DNA of 64,000 nt. It comes from an uncultured Acidobacteriota bacterium. GTDB lineage: Bacteria; Acidobacteriota; Terriglobia; Bryobacterales; Bryobacteraceae. Under the pieces are notes generated by a model. That model worked only from the letters and a program-made list of their open reading frames with translations. It did not search any database and was not told where the DNA came from. The stretch lies in NCBI GenBank assembly GCA_902825945.1, contig CADECY010000004.1:1-64000 (forward strand), in the 5' to 3' direction. Of this stretch, positions 27,507 to 36,636 are shown one piece after another. The position numbers were made by a program, and so were the translations under genes. Positions within the stretch are counted from its first letter, which is position 1. Each line of letters opens with the position of its first letter.

Positions 27507-27747
27507 GCGCGATACGACCCGGCAGAAATGCACCCGGTTTTCCGCCTCCGACGGTTCGGCATCGAGCAGACGCAGGTATGCCTCGTGAACGAGCGCGGTT
27601 GGAGACAGCGCATAGCGGTCCTGGTCGCGGCGCAGGTGGCCTTCGGCGATCCGCCGCATTTCCGGATAAACCACCGCGACCACTTCGTCGAGCGCCAAGC
27701 GATCCCCCTCCGCGCCAGCGATGCAGCAGGATCGTGATCGATCCCAT
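27507..27747 (-). pseudogene. Broken ECF RNA polymerase sigma factor, N-terminal part
   Basis: The ATG at 27747 overlaps the methyltransferase stop (ATGA) and reads MGSITILLHRWRGG; after a run of five C/G at 27704-27708 the family match continues in the neighbouring frame as LALDEVVAVVYPEMRRIAE, LSPTALVHEAYLRLLD and VHFCRVVSR, which is the sigma-2 region of acidobacterial ECF sigma factors. One base too many in the homopolymer would explain the shift. After HFCRVVSR similarity ends, so sigma region 4 is missing. The gene is thus both frameshifted and truncated, and fused to the VapBC remnant. Confidence 0.7.
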
Positions 27748-28781
27748 CACGCCATGATATCGGAGATCCGGCTTTCTCCGATTGTGCCCCACTCCTGGCC
27801 GAGCACGGTTGCGCGGCGAAATCCGGCGGGCCGCTCGGGGGCCGCTTGCTCGACGATGGTTATCGTCTGTTCGGCTCCAGAAGGCTCGCGGAATCCGGCG
27901 GTCAACTCGAGCACACGCAGGCGGTCGAGCGCCAGGTTGGCAGCCGTGCCCGTGCGCGCCGCGAAGACGATTCCCCGGCCGCGCGGCGTGAGGTGATCCG
28001 GCAGTCCTTCGATGACGCGGAGCGCCAGTTCGTCCCCACGCGGGCCTCCATGAAGGAGTGTCTGCGAATTGCCCGGTGCGGCGTCGGGATAGTAGGGCGG
28101 CTGCGAGACGATTAGGTCGAATTGCTCTCCCGGGACCGGATCGAAGAGACTCCCGGCGCGGGCTTCGATGTTGTCGAGTCCGTTGAGCCGCGCGTTGAGT
28201 TCGACGAAAGGGATGGCGCGTACGTTGAGGTCCGACGCAACCACACGGCGGCACCAGGGGGCTAGCAAAAACGCGAGCGTGCCAGCACCGCAGCCGAGAT
28301 CGAATGCGCTGCCGATCGCCACGGCCGGCCGGGCCGCTTGAAACAAAACCGCAGTGGTTTGTCCAGCCCCCATGACGGCGTCCGAGTGGCCGATGTAGTC
28401 GCTGAACAGGTACACCCCACCGGCGGTGCGGAAGTGGAAAGGCGCGGTGAGAGAGCCGGTCGCGTTTCGTTCCAGCAAGCCCGATTCCTCGCAGTCCCGC
28501 GCGAGTGCTGCCCCGAGGCCATCGGCCACTAGCGACGGTTCCACCGGGCGGCCGCAGAACCAAAGGCGGAACGCGACAGGAAGCGGCTCGTCATCATGAA
28601 TGGCCGCCCGGGTGGGCGTCAGCGGTGACCAGAGTGTGTCGGCGCCGGTCGAGTGCGCGCGGACATAGGCGCGGTCGAGGCCGAGTTCGCGAAAGCGTTC
28701 GCCGAGGCTGGCGGCGGGAAAACCGCCGAATCCATCGACGCGGGGCAGCGATTGGGCGGGCAACTCCGATCTTACTCTCAA
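27747..28781 (-). CDS. Class I SAM-dependent methyltransferase (RsmC/PrmC-like)
   Basis: 344 residues. Motif I AFDLGCGAGTLAFLLA (about 163-178) binds S-adenosylmethionine, VVASDLNVRAIPFVELN follows as motif II, and VSQPPYYP is the catalytic PPY motif of enzymes that methylate amino groups of rRNA bases, Gln or similar planar nitrogens. The N-terminal 150 residues form a separate domain with no clear match, as in RsmC-type fusions. The apparent start is TTG at 28781, so the true start is uncertain. Its stop overlaps the start of the broken sigma factor, implying they were once cotranslated. Confidence 0.8.
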   Translation of the reverse strand: MRVRSELPAQSLPRVDGFGGFPAASLGERFRELGLDRAYVRAHSTGADTLWSPLTPTRAAIHDDEPLPVAFRLWFCGRPVEPSLVADGLGAALARDCEESGLLERNATGSLTAPFHFRTAGGVYLFSDYIGHSDAVMGAGQTTAVLFQAARPAVAIGSAFDLGCGAGTLAFLLAPWCRRVVASDLNVRAIPFVELNARLNGLDNIEARAGSLFDPVPGEQFDLIVSQPPYYPDAAPGNSQTLLHGGPRGDELALRVIEGLPDHLTPRGRGIVFAARTGTAANLALDRLRVLELTAGFREPSGAEQTITIVEQAAPERPAGFRRATVLGQEWGTIGESRISDIMA

Positions 28782-28833
28782 ATGGGCTGGGGAGCCGCGC
28801 GTGCGCTGGTCGCGGATGAACCGGATGAGCCAG

Positions 28834-28839
28834 TATACT
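28834..28839 (+). promoter_or_regulatory. -10-like TATACT before isomerase gene
   Basis: TATACT lies 10 nt before the ATG at 28850 and 4 nt before a GTG at 28844. A transcript starting about 7 nt downstream would begin inside the GTG codon region, so the ATG at 28850 is favoured as the start. No purine-rich ribosome site is visible, suggesting a leaderless or nearly leaderless mRNA. Confidence 0.35.
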
Positions 28840-28849
28840 GCTAGTGAAC

Positions 28850-29716
28850 ATGCTCACGAACCGTTTCGCGGCCGCACTCATGCTGGCGGCCGGGCTCCTG
28901 GCCGCGGCAGCCAAGTCCGGCGTGCCCGAGCTTTTCGCCAAGTCGAACCTCGTCGCGTGGTGCATCGTGCCGTTCGACGCGAAGAAACGCGGACCGGAAG
29001 AACGCGCCGAGATGATGCATCGCCTCGGCATCACCAGATTCGTCTATGACTGGCGCGACAAAGACATCCCCGATTGGGATCGCGAAATGGACGCGCTCGC
29101 CAAGCGTGGCATCAAGCTCCACGGCTTCTGGACGCCCTATCCCGTGGACGCGGCCAAGCCGAGCAAGCTGCCTCAAATCGTCGAGCTCTTGGCGCGCCGT
29201 AAGATACGCACGGAGCTGTGGCTTTCGCTCGGACTCGACAAGAGCTTCGACGCGCTGCCGGATGATCAGAAGGTGGAAGCAGCGGCCGCCGCCGTGACGC
29301 GGGTCGCGCGCGAAGCCAAGGCGATCGGCGCCAAGGTCGGGCTCTACAATCACGGCGGCTGGTTCGGCGAACCCGAGAACCAGATTGAAGTCATCAAACG
29401 CGTGAAGATGCCGAACGTGGGCATCGTGTACAACTTCCACCACGGCCACGATCACATCTCGCGATTCCCGCAAATGCTCGCGAAGATGCAGCGCTACCTG
29501 CTCGCGATCAATATCAACGGGATGAAAATGGGCACCAAGATCCTGCCCGTCGGCGAGGGAGATCAGGAGCTGGCGATGCTACGAGCGGTGGTGGCGAGCG
29601 GCTATCGCGGACCCATCGGAATCCTCGGACATCGCGAGGATCTCGACGCGGAACTGGCGCTATCGTTGAATTTGAAGGGTCTCGAAAAGCTGCTTCCGGC
29701 TCTGCGAAAAGACTGA
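28850..29716 (+). CDS. Secreted sugar phosphate isomerase/epimerase-like TIM barrel
   Basis: 288 residues from the ATG at 28850 (a GTG two codons earlier is the alternative). Signal peptide (about 1-22) then an AP-endonuclease-2/xylose-isomerase-like TIM barrel: GITRFVYDW, LYNHGGWFGEP with the family's His-Gly, YNFHHGHDH and a C-terminal GPIGILGHRED. Metal-binding residues seem partly preserved (His in NHGG, HHGHD). Its TGA overlaps the ATG of the DUF1592 gene (TGATG), so it is the first gene of the secreted cassette. It probably acts on a sugar or sugar derivative outside the cytoplasm; the substrate is unknown. Confidence 0.8.
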   Translation: MLTNRFAAALMLAAGLLAAAAKSGVPELFAKSNLVAWCIVPFDAKKRGPEERAEMMHRLGITRFVYDWRDKDIPDWDREMDALAKRGIKLHGFWTPYPVDAAKPSKLPQIVELLARRKIRTELWLSLGLDKSFDALPDDQKVEAAAAAVTRVAREAKAIGAKVGLYNHGGWFGEPENQIEVIKRVKMPNVGIVYNFHHGHDHISRFPQMLAKMQRYLLAININGMKMGTKILPVGEGDQELAMLRAVVASGYRGPIGILGHREDLDAELALSLNLKGLEKLLPALRKD

Positions 29717-32040
29717 TGCGCGCATTCGCTCTCCTGTTCCCCGCGCTCCTCGCCGCCCAGGCGGTGACGCGCGACGATTTCATCAAGAAGTACTGCGTTG
29801 GCTGCCACAACAAGCAGGTCAAGGCCGGACGGCTCGAACTCGATTCGATCCCATCGGCGAACCCGGCCGAGCGGCCCGACATCTGGGACAAGGTTGCGCG
29901 AAAGGTTCGGGCTGGTGAGATGCCACCGCTGAGCGCGCCGCGGCCAGATGACGCTGGCTTGCGCGCCTTCGCAACAGGACTCACCGCGGAGCTCGATGCG
30001 GCGGCCCGCAAGGTGCCGTTTGTGGGAAGACCCGTTGTGCAGCGGCTGAATCGTACCGAGTACGCCAACGCAATCCGCGACGTGCTCGCGATCGACTTGC
30101 CTGTCGCCGCCGAGCTTCCGCAAGATGGAATCGCGGCGGGCTTCGACAATATCGCTGATGCCCTCTCGATGTCGCCGCTGTTGCTCGAACGCTACCTGAA
30201 AGTCGCGCGGCGCGTCAGTGAACTCGCCACGGGCACGAGTGAAGCGTCGGCCGTCACTGAAATCTATCCCGCTACCGGGACACAGGCCGCTTGGCAGGAG
30301 GGCATGCCATTCGGCACTCGCGGAGGCGTCCGCGTGAAGCACTACTTTCCCCAGGACGGCGAGTATCAACTGCGCGCGTTTCTCGTCAAGGAGAGTCTCA
30401 CGCCCACCGAAGGCGTGCGCTTCTTCCGCACCGCGGTGAAAGTGACGGCGGGTTCTCATTCAGTGGTGGTGACGTTCCCCGACGAATACGCCGAGAAAGA
30501 GGGGCCGGTCTCCGATGTCTCCGGGGCGGGTGGGTCTGCCCTCGGTGGTCCGCTCGATCTGCTCGGGACCGCGATTCGCCCGGCCCTCGACTTTCGTGTC
30601 GATGGAAAGCGCGTCAAGCTCTTCGAAATTGGCGGCATGACCGCGGGCGAGGCTGCGTTCGACGGACAACCCGGACCGCCAACGCTCGCCCGCATCGAGA
30701 TCGCGGGTCCGTTCGCGTCCGCGGGAGTGAGCGACACGCCCAGCCGCCGGCGGATCTTCGTCTGCAAGCCCGTGAATGCGAGCGAAGAGCCTACGTGCGC
30801 GGCGAAAATCCTCTCGCCGATCGCGCGGCGGGCTTTCCGTCGCGATGTCACGCCGGCGGATCTGCGTCCGTTCCTCGCCACCTTCTCCACCACGCGCAAC
30901 AAGGGGAACTTCGAACAATCGATCGCCGCGGCGATCCGCGATCTGCTCCTCGCGCCGGACTTTCTCTTCCGTCTCGAATTCGATCCCACGGGAGCCCCGT
31001 CTGGCTCGATCCATCCGGTCTCCGCCTTCGAACTCGCTTCGCGGCTTTCCTTCTTCCTGTGGAGCACGATTCCGGATGACGCGCTCCTCGACACAGCGAG
31101 CCAGGACCGTCTGCGTGATCCGAGAGCGCTCAATGGCGAGATCCGGCGGATGCTCGCCGATCCGCGCTCCACCGCACTGGCCGAAAATTTCGCCGCGCAA
31201 TGGCTCGGCCTGCGTGGCCTTCCAGATGTCGAGCCCGACAAGGCGCTCTTCCCCGAGTTCGACTCCGCGCTCGCTTCCGCGTTTCAAACAGAAACGCGCA
31301 TGTTCGTGCAAAGCATCCTGCGTGAGAATCGCGGCATTCTCGATCTGCTCGGCGCGGATTACACTTATCTCAACGAACGTTTGGCGAGCGTGTACGCGAT
31401 TCCCGGCGTGACCGGGCCCGGGTTCCGGCGCGTGTCGCTGACCGGTAACGAAAGACGTGGCGGACTGCTCACGCAAGGCAGTGTGCTGCTGCTGACTTCG
31501 CACCAGGCGCGTACGTCGCCGGTGCTGCGCGGAAAGTGGATTCTCGACAATCTGTTGAACTCGCCGCCGCCACCGCCTCCCGCGAACGTGCCGACACTCG
31601 AAGAGTCCACCGCGAACATGAAGAAGCTCACCACGCGCGAACGCATGGAGAACCACCGCAAGAATCCAACTTGCGCGGCCTGCCACAACCGGATCGACGC
31701 GCTCGGATTCGGTCTCGAGAATTTCGACGTGATCGGCCGCTGGCGGACCCATGACGACGGCGCTCCGGTCAATGCGGCGGGCGCGATGCCGAACGGCAAG
31801 CCATTCGACGGTCCGCGAGGATTGAAGCAGCGCATCCTCGAGGATCCGCACGATTTCGTTCGTGGAACCACGGAGCGCCTGCTGACCTACGCGCTAGGAA
31901 GGCAGTTGGAGGCGCGCGATCAGCCCACCGTGCGCGCCATCATGCGCGAGATCGAGCCGGGGGGCTTTCGCTTCGACGATCTCGTAGCGGCTATCGTAAA
32001 GAGTGCGCCCTTCCAAATGAGACAGACGCAGGAGCGGTAA
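29716..32040 (+). CDS. DUF1592/DUF1588 haem-containing secreted protein (PSCyt type)
   Basis: 774 residues with signal peptide (1-15). A cytochrome-like motif CVGCH (Cys27, Cys30, His31) lies near the N-terminus and a second, CAACH (Cys653, Cys656, His657), near the C-terminus. In order the chain shows DUF1587 (about 100-165, RLNRTEYANAIRDVL), DUF1595/DUF1592 in the middle (AFRRDVTPADLRPFLATF, ASRLSFFLWSTIPDD), DUF1588 (ERRGGLLTQGSVLLLTSH, CHNRIDALGFGLENFD) and DUF1585 at the end. The family is abundant in Planctomycetes and Acidobacteria, always next to DUF1552 proteins; function unknown. Covalent haem is inferred from the CxxCH motifs. Confidence 0.92.
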   Translation: MRAFALLFPALLAAQAVTRDDFIKKYCVGCHNKQVKAGRLELDSIPSANPAERPDIWDKVARKVRAGEMPPLSAPRPDDAGLRAFATGLTAELDAAARKVPFVGRPVVQRLNRTEYANAIRDVLAIDLPVAAELPQDGIAAGFDNIADALSMSPLLLERYLKVARRVSELATGTSEASAVTEIYPATGTQAAWQEGMPFGTRGGVRVKHYFPQDGEYQLRAFLVKESLTPTEGVRFFRTAVKVTAGSHSVVVTFPDEYAEKEGPVSDVSGAGGSALGGPLDLLGTAIRPALDFRVDGKRVKLFEIGGMTAGEAAFDGQPGPPTLARIEIAGPFASAGVSDTPSRRRIFVCKPVNASEEPTCAAKILSPIARRAFRRDVTPADLRPFLATFSTTRNKGNFEQSIAAAIRDLLLAPDFLFRLEFDPTGAPSGSIHPVSAFELASRLSFFLWSTIPDDALLDTASQDRLRDPRALNGEIRRMLADPRSTALAENFAAQWLGLRGLPDVEPDKALFPEFDSALASAFQTETRMFVQSILRENRGILDLLGADYTYLNERLASVYAIPGVTGPGFRRVSLTGNERRGGLLTQGSVLLLTSHQARTSPVLRGKWILDNLLNSPPPPPPANVPTLEESTANMKKLTTRERMENHRKNPTCAACHNRIDALGFGLENFDVIGRWRTHDDGAPVNAAGAMPNGKPFDGPRGLKQRILEDPHDFVRGTTERLLTYALGRQLEARDQPTVRAIMREIEPGGFRFDDLVAAIVKSAPFQMRQTQER

Positions 32041-32045
32041 TCGGC

Positions 32046-33353
32046 ATGATTGTCACGAAAAAACACATTCCCCGAAGAATGATTTTGCGCGGAGCGGGCA
32101 CGGCGTTTGCCCTGCCGCTGCTCGACGCGATGATTCCCGCGTTGCGTGCTGAACGGTTGACCGCGGCCGCACCCGTGCGCCGGCTCGGCTTCATCGTCTA
32201 TCCGCTCGGCGTGGATCAGGACCGCTGGAAGCCGAAAGGCGAAGGCTCGAACTTCGAGTTCAGCGAAGCGCTCGCTCCACTGGCCCAGCACAAAGACAAG
32301 TTCGTGATCTTCAGCGGACTCTCGTCCGATCCGGATCGCTCGAAGCCTGGATTTCACGATCGCGCGATCGCCTCGTTTCTCACCGGCGTCGAAATGACGA
32401 AGGGGAAGATCCAGGTCGGGATTTCGATCGACCAGTTGGCCGCGCAATCGCTCGGCAAGGAGACCCAGTTCGCCTCGCTCGAACTCGCCGCGGAAAAGGT
32501 GAGCGTCAACAACGCGCACGTAGGTCCGGTATTCAAGAACGCGACCGTGCCATTGCCGTTCGAATACAACCCGCGCCGCGTCTTCGAACGGCTGTTCGGC
32601 GAAGGTGGACGCATCGATCCGGCCGCCACGGCCGCGCGACAGCAATCCGATCGTAGTAGCCTCGATACCGTCACCGAGCGAATCGCGGAACTGAAAAGGC
32701 AACTCGGCGCGGCCGACCGGCGGAAGCTCGATGAGTACGTCGAGTCGATCCGCGATATCGAGCGCCGGATCGATGTCGCGATGCGGAAGCCGCTGAAGGA
32801 TCTTCCCGGCGTGGAGCGGCCTTCGGGCGTTCCCGACGCGTGGGTCGACAACGTGAAGTTGATGTTCGATCTCCAGACGCTCGCGATTCAAGCCGATCTG
32901 ACCCGCGTCTGGACCTTCCTCTACGGCCGCGAAGCCACCTCGATCAACTATCCGCACATCGGTGTCGCGATGGGCCATCACGAGATCTCGCATCACAACT
33001 TCGAGAAGGACAAACTCGATGCGTTGGCCAAGATCAACGTGGATCAGTCGCGCTTGTTCGCCTACTTCCTCGGCAAACTCGAGAACCTGAAGGAAGGCAA
33101 TTCCACGCTGCTCGATCATTCGCTGATCCTGTACGGAAGCAACCTGAGCGTGCCCACGTCGCACAGCCAGCGCGATCTGCCGATCATCCTCGCGGGCGGC
33201 GCGGCCGGCCGTATCAAGGGTGGGCGCTACCTGAAGTTCGCGGGCGATGAGACGCCGCTGACCAACCTGTATCTGACGATGCTCGATCGGGTGGGCGTGC
33301 CCACCGAGAAGTTCGGTGACAGCACCGGCCGTCTGAACCGGCTGGAGGTCTAG
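32046..33353 (+). CDS. DUF1552 Tat-exported protein
   Basis: 435 residues. Twin-arginine leader IPRRMILRGAGTAFALPLLDA is the characteristic DUF1552 start. The body has DUF1552 features: RLGFIVYPLGV near residue 55, FSGLSSDP, FHDRAIASFLTG, and MGHHEISHH about residue 318. It begins 5 nt after the DUF1592 stop, the usual gene order. DUF1552 proteins accompany DUF1592 proteins throughout Planctomycetes and Acidobacteria; their alkaline-phosphatase-like (sulfatase-type) fold is suspected from family annotation, not visible here. Role unknown, probably periplasmic. Confidence 0.92.
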   Translation: MIVTKKHIPRRMILRGAGTAFALPLLDAMIPALRAERLTAAAPVRRLGFIVYPLGVDQDRWKPKGEGSNFEFSEALAPLAQHKDKFVIFSGLSSDPDRSKPGFHDRAIASFLTGVEMTKGKIQVGISIDQLAAQSLGKETQFASLELAAEKVSVNNAHVGPVFKNATVPLPFEYNPRRVFERLFGEGGRIDPAATAARQQSDRSSLDTVTERIAELKRQLGAADRRKLDEYVESIRDIERRIDVAMRKPLKDLPGVERPSGVPDAWVDNVKLMFDLQTLAIQADLTRVWTFLYGREATSINYPHIGVAMGHHEISHHNFEKDKLDALAKINVDQSRLFAYFLGKLENLKEGNSTLLDHSLILYGSNLSVPTSHSQRDLPIILAGGAAGRIKGGRYLKFAGDETPLTNLYLTMLDRVGVPTEKFGDSTGRLNRLEV

Positions 33354-33356
33354 GCG

Positions 33357-35021
33357 ATGCGCTGGTTGCTCGCGCTGGCGCTGGCCGCGTGGCCGCTCGC
33401 CGCGCAGCCGTTGACCGAGGCCGCGCGCGCCGACGACCTCGCGGCCGTGGAATCACTTCTGCGCAAGAACGCGGACGTCAACGTTCGCGAGGAAGATGGC
33501 ACCACCGCGCTCGGCTGGGCGGCTCATCGTGGAAATGTCCGGATGGCGGAACTGCTGCTGGCCAAGGGCGCGAATCCGAGCTTGACGAACGAGATGGGCA
33601 TCGGTCCGTTGCTGCTCGCGATCACGAATGCCTCGCCAGCGATGATCGAGTTGTTGCTGGTCAAGGGCGCCGATCCGAACGTGGCGCGCGAAAACGGCGA
33701 GACGCCGCTGATGGCCGCGTGCCGGCTCGGACAGACCGACACCGTCAAGATGCTGCTCGAACGCGGTGCGAATCCGAACGCGAAAGACCGCAAGTTCGAG
33801 CAGACGGCGCTGATGTGGGCGATGGGGCATCCAAAGATCGTGCGGATGCTGCTCGACAAGCGCGCCGATGTGAAGCCGGTGACCAAGAGCTGGGACGTCA
33901 AGTACACGATCTACATTCCGACCACCGTGACGCTCGGCAAGACCGGAATCCCGTGGAACAACGACGGGCAATACACGAGCCGCAAGGGCGGCCTGAATGC
34001 GTTGTTCTTCGCGGTGCAGCGGCACGATGTCGAGTCCGCGCGAATGCTGCTCGATAAAGGACTCGATCCGAATCAGCAATCGGCCGACGGCACGACCCCG
34101 CTGCTCGCGGCGCTCTACAACTGGGATCAACCCAAGGAAACCTTCGTCCCCGGCAGGGGTGCGCCGGCCGCGGCAGGGAGTTCGCAGAAGTTCCGCGCCG
34201 ATCTCGCAATGGCAAAGCTGTTGCTCGATCGTGGAGCCAAGGCGGTGGCCGCCGATGGTTCCGGATACACGCCGCTGCATGGCGCGGCGCTTGCCGTCGC
34301 GAACGCCACGCTCGGGCTCGAGTTTCGCCGCGGCGGTGCCTACGGTGGCAAGGCCGCGCTGCTGACAATCGGGCGAGCGGACGCGCTCGCACCGAAGTCC
34401 GATATCGAAGACGGACTCGCGATCACGCGGCTGCTGCTCGATGGTGGTGCCGATCCGAATCGCCCGACGCTCTATCCGACCGCTGGCCCCGCGGGCGACG
34501 TCCGCATCAATCCCGCACCGCCTGGATCATCGGCGTTCCACATCGCCGCGAGTTCGCGCAATCTTCAACTGTTGAAGCTGTTGGCTGATCGCGGTGGCAA
34601 TCCGAATCAGTTGCGCAAGGACGGCCATACACCCTTCTCGGTCGCAGTGATGGCGGGCGATCGCGCGGCGGCGGAGGAGTTGCTCGCGCGCGGCGCCGAT
34701 CTGAACATGCTCTACAACCCCACCGAAAAGATCCCCGATCCGGTGGAGCCGATCACGCTGCCACGACAGAATCAGTCCATCCTGCATATCGCGGCGCTGG
34801 GTGGATCACCGGAAGTGATCGAGTTCCTCCATGCCAAGGGCGCGCGGTTGGACGTGAAGAACTCCGCGGACGAGACTCCACTCGGCCTCGCCGATCATCA
34901 GGAGCGGTATCGTGAGGCGATCGAGAAACAGGGCGCCGAGGGCGATGCGAAGAAGATCGCGGTGATCAAGCGGAAGACCGCAGTGACGGACGCGTTCAAG
35001 AAGGTTGCGGGGGCGAAGTAG
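33357..35021 (+). CDS. Secreted ankyrin-repeat protein
   Basis: 554 residues: signal peptide (1-16), then a run of ankyrin repeats (about 20-500) recognisable by repeated units of the type NGETPLMAACRLGQ and LLLDRGA. Roughly ten to twelve repeats are present, interrupted around 170-205 by a non-repeat loop (IYIPTTVTLGKTGIPWNN). Ankyrin repeats are protein-interaction modules. It begins 3 nt after the DUF1552 gene and completes the isomerase/DUF1592/DUF1552/ankyrin cassette; probably it scaffolds the exported partners (inference). Confidence 0.88.
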   Translation: MRWLLALALAAWPLAAQPLTEAARADDLAAVESLLRKNADVNVREEDGTTALGWAAHRGNVRMAELLLAKGANPSLTNEMGIGPLLLAITNASPAMIELLLVKGADPNVARENGETPLMAACRLGQTDTVKMLLERGANPNAKDRKFEQTALMWAMGHPKIVRMLLDKRADVKPVTKSWDVKYTIYIPTTVTLGKTGIPWNNDGQYTSRKGGLNALFFAVQRHDVESARMLLDKGLDPNQQSADGTTPLLAALYNWDQPKETFVPGRGAPAAAGSSQKFRADLAMAKLLLDRGAKAVAADGSGYTPLHGAALAVANATLGLEFRRGGAYGGKAALLTIGRADALAPKSDIEDGLAITRLLLDGGADPNRPTLYPTAGPAGDVRINPAPPGSSAFHIAASSRNLQLLKLLADRGGNPNQLRKDGHTPFSVAVMAGDRAAAEELLARGADLNMLYNPTEKIPDPVEPITLPRQNQSILHIAALGGSPEVIEFLHAKGARLDVKNSADETPLGLADHQERYREAIEKQGAEGDAKKIAVIKRKTAVTDAFKKVAGAK

Positions 35022-35071
35022 ACCCCACGGATTGCGGCAGCCGTTTGAGGCCGCGTTGACGAACGCAAGAA

Positions 35072-35110
35072 GGTGCCACTTGCCCGGCGATTCGGCGGAT
35101 GGCAGGCACC
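35072..35110. other. Imperfect stem-loop between ankyrin and PQQ-like genes
   Basis: GGTGCC (35072-35077), a 3-nt bulge and TGCC pair with GGCA (35101-35104) and GGCACC (35105-35110) around a 16-nt loop. It lies in the 187-bp gap after the ankyrin gene and could be a terminator or a dispersed repeat; there is no T-run after it. Confidence 0.35.
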
Positions 35111-35208
35111 CTCGGCAGCTCTTCTCGCGTTGGAGACAATGAATCATGGCGCAAATCAAGAGTCTGCTCGCCGTCCGCTCCGAGGGCGGGTGCGGAATCG
35201 CCCGGGGA

Positions 35209-36627
35209 ATGCGAATACTTCCCATCACCGTTGTTGCCACCGCCGTGATCGCGCTCGCCGCCGATCCTGGCTGGCCGCAGTTCCGAGGTCCGGATTCGAA
35301 CCCCGCTTTCGAAGGTGCCGCCAAGCTTCCGGACCGCTGGTCGAAGACCGAGAACATCGAGTGGAAGTCAGTGATCCCCGGCCGAGGCTGGTCTTCGCCG
35401 ATCGTCGTGCGTGGGCGCGTCTTCGTCACGGCGGCGGTGACCGACGGTGAGTCGAAGAAGCCGCAGGCGGGGACCGAATACAGCAATCAGTACGTAGCCG
35501 AGCTGATGAAGAAGGGCCTCAGCGAAAAGGAAGTGATGGACAAGGTAATGGAGCGCGACTTCGAGCTGCCGCACCAAGTCAACCTGCACTACTTCCTCTA
35601 CTGCCTCGATCTGAAAACCGGCTCGCTCGTCTGGAAGCGCGAGTTCCACACGGGACGTCCACCGGGTGGCCGGCATCGTAAGAACAGCTTCACGTCGGAA
35701 ACGCCGGTGAGCGATGGCAAGTCCGTTTATGTCTTCACCGCGAACCTCGGGTTGTGGGCATTCGACCTCGACGGGAAACAGCTTTGGAAGACGCCGATGG
35801 AAGCGTTCCCGATCTACCTCGAATTCGGAACCGCGGCCTCGCCCGTGCTGGCTGGCAATCAACTGATCGTGGTTAGCGATAACCAGAAGAGCCAGTTCGC
35901 CGCCTCGTACGACAAGCGCACGGGCGAACTAATCTGGCGTACTCAGCGGACACTCGGCACCGGGGAGTTCCGCTCAGGATGGTCCACTCCATTCGTCTGG
36001 AAGCACGCGCTCCGCACCGAGGTGATCACCGTGGGGCCGCGCGCGCTCATCAGCTATGACCTCGAGGGCAGGGAACTGTGGCGGATGAGCGGACCGGCAG
36101 ACGCGCCGATCCCGAGCGCATTCGCCTACGGTGGAATGCTCCATGTCGATGGTGGACGCGGAAAGGCGCTTTACGCGATTCGCCCAGGCGCTTCGGGCGA
36201 CATCACGCTGGCGGAAGGGGAGCGGTCCAATGCATATGTCGCTTGGTCGGAACCGCGCGTGGGAACCTACCTCCCGACGCCGGTCGCCTACCGGGGCTCG
36301 ATCTACGTGCTGACCGAAACCGGCATTCTGAGTCAGCTCGACGCCAAGACCGGAAAGGTGGCCTATCGCAACCGGCTCGATGTCAATGCAGGGAACTTCA
36401 CTTCGTCGCCATGGGCCTATGACGGCAAGATCTTCTGTTCGAGCGAAGAGGGCAAAACGTTCGTGGTGAACGCCGGGGAAAAGTTCGAGGTGATCCGGGT
36501 CAACGAACTCGAGGAGATGATTCAAGCGACTCCCGCGATCGCTGGGGATCGCCTGCTGTTGCGGACCGAGACCACGCTCTTCTCGATTCGCCAGCGCCGC
36601 TCACGGGCCGTCCCGCCTCGGAGCTGA
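35209..36627 (+). CDS. Exported PQQ-like beta-propeller protein
   Basis: 472 residues from the ATG at 35209 (MRILPITVVATAVIALAADP), where a signal peptide begins; the frame open further upstream adds only non-family residues. The rest is an outer-membrane-assembly-like (PQQ_2) propeller: WPQFRGPDSN, LYCLDLKTGSLVWKREF, LWAFDLDGKQLWKTP, YDKRTGELIWRTQ and LDAKTGKVAYRNRL are repeated blade motifs. No PQQ-binding dehydrogenase Cys pair is seen, so it is more likely a structural propeller than an enzyme. It starts 187 nt after the ankyrin gene; convergent with the redoxin gene with 9 bp between stops. Confidence 0.85.
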   Translation: MRILPITVVATAVIALAADPGWPQFRGPDSNPAFEGAAKLPDRWSKTENIEWKSVIPGRGWSSPIVVRGRVFVTAAVTDGESKKPQAGTEYSNQYVAELMKKGLSEKEVMDKVMERDFELPHQVNLHYFLYCLDLKTGSLVWKREFHTGRPPGGRHRKNSFTSETPVSDGKSVYVFTANLGLWAFDLDGKQLWKTPMEAFPIYLEFGTAASPVLAGNQLIVVSDNQKSQFAASYDKRTGELIWRTQRTLGTGEFRSGWSTPFVWKHALRTEVITVGPRALISYDLEGRELWRMSGPADAPIPSAFAYGGMLHVDGGRGKALYAIRPGASGDITLAEGERSNAYVAWSEPRVGTYLPTPVAYRGSIYVLTETGILSQLDAKTGKVAYRNRLDVNAGNFTSSPWAYDGKIFCSSEEGKTFVVNAGEKFEVIRVNELEEMIQATPAIAGDRLLLRTETTLFSIRQRRSRAVPPRS

Positions 36628-36636
36628 CCGGAGCCG

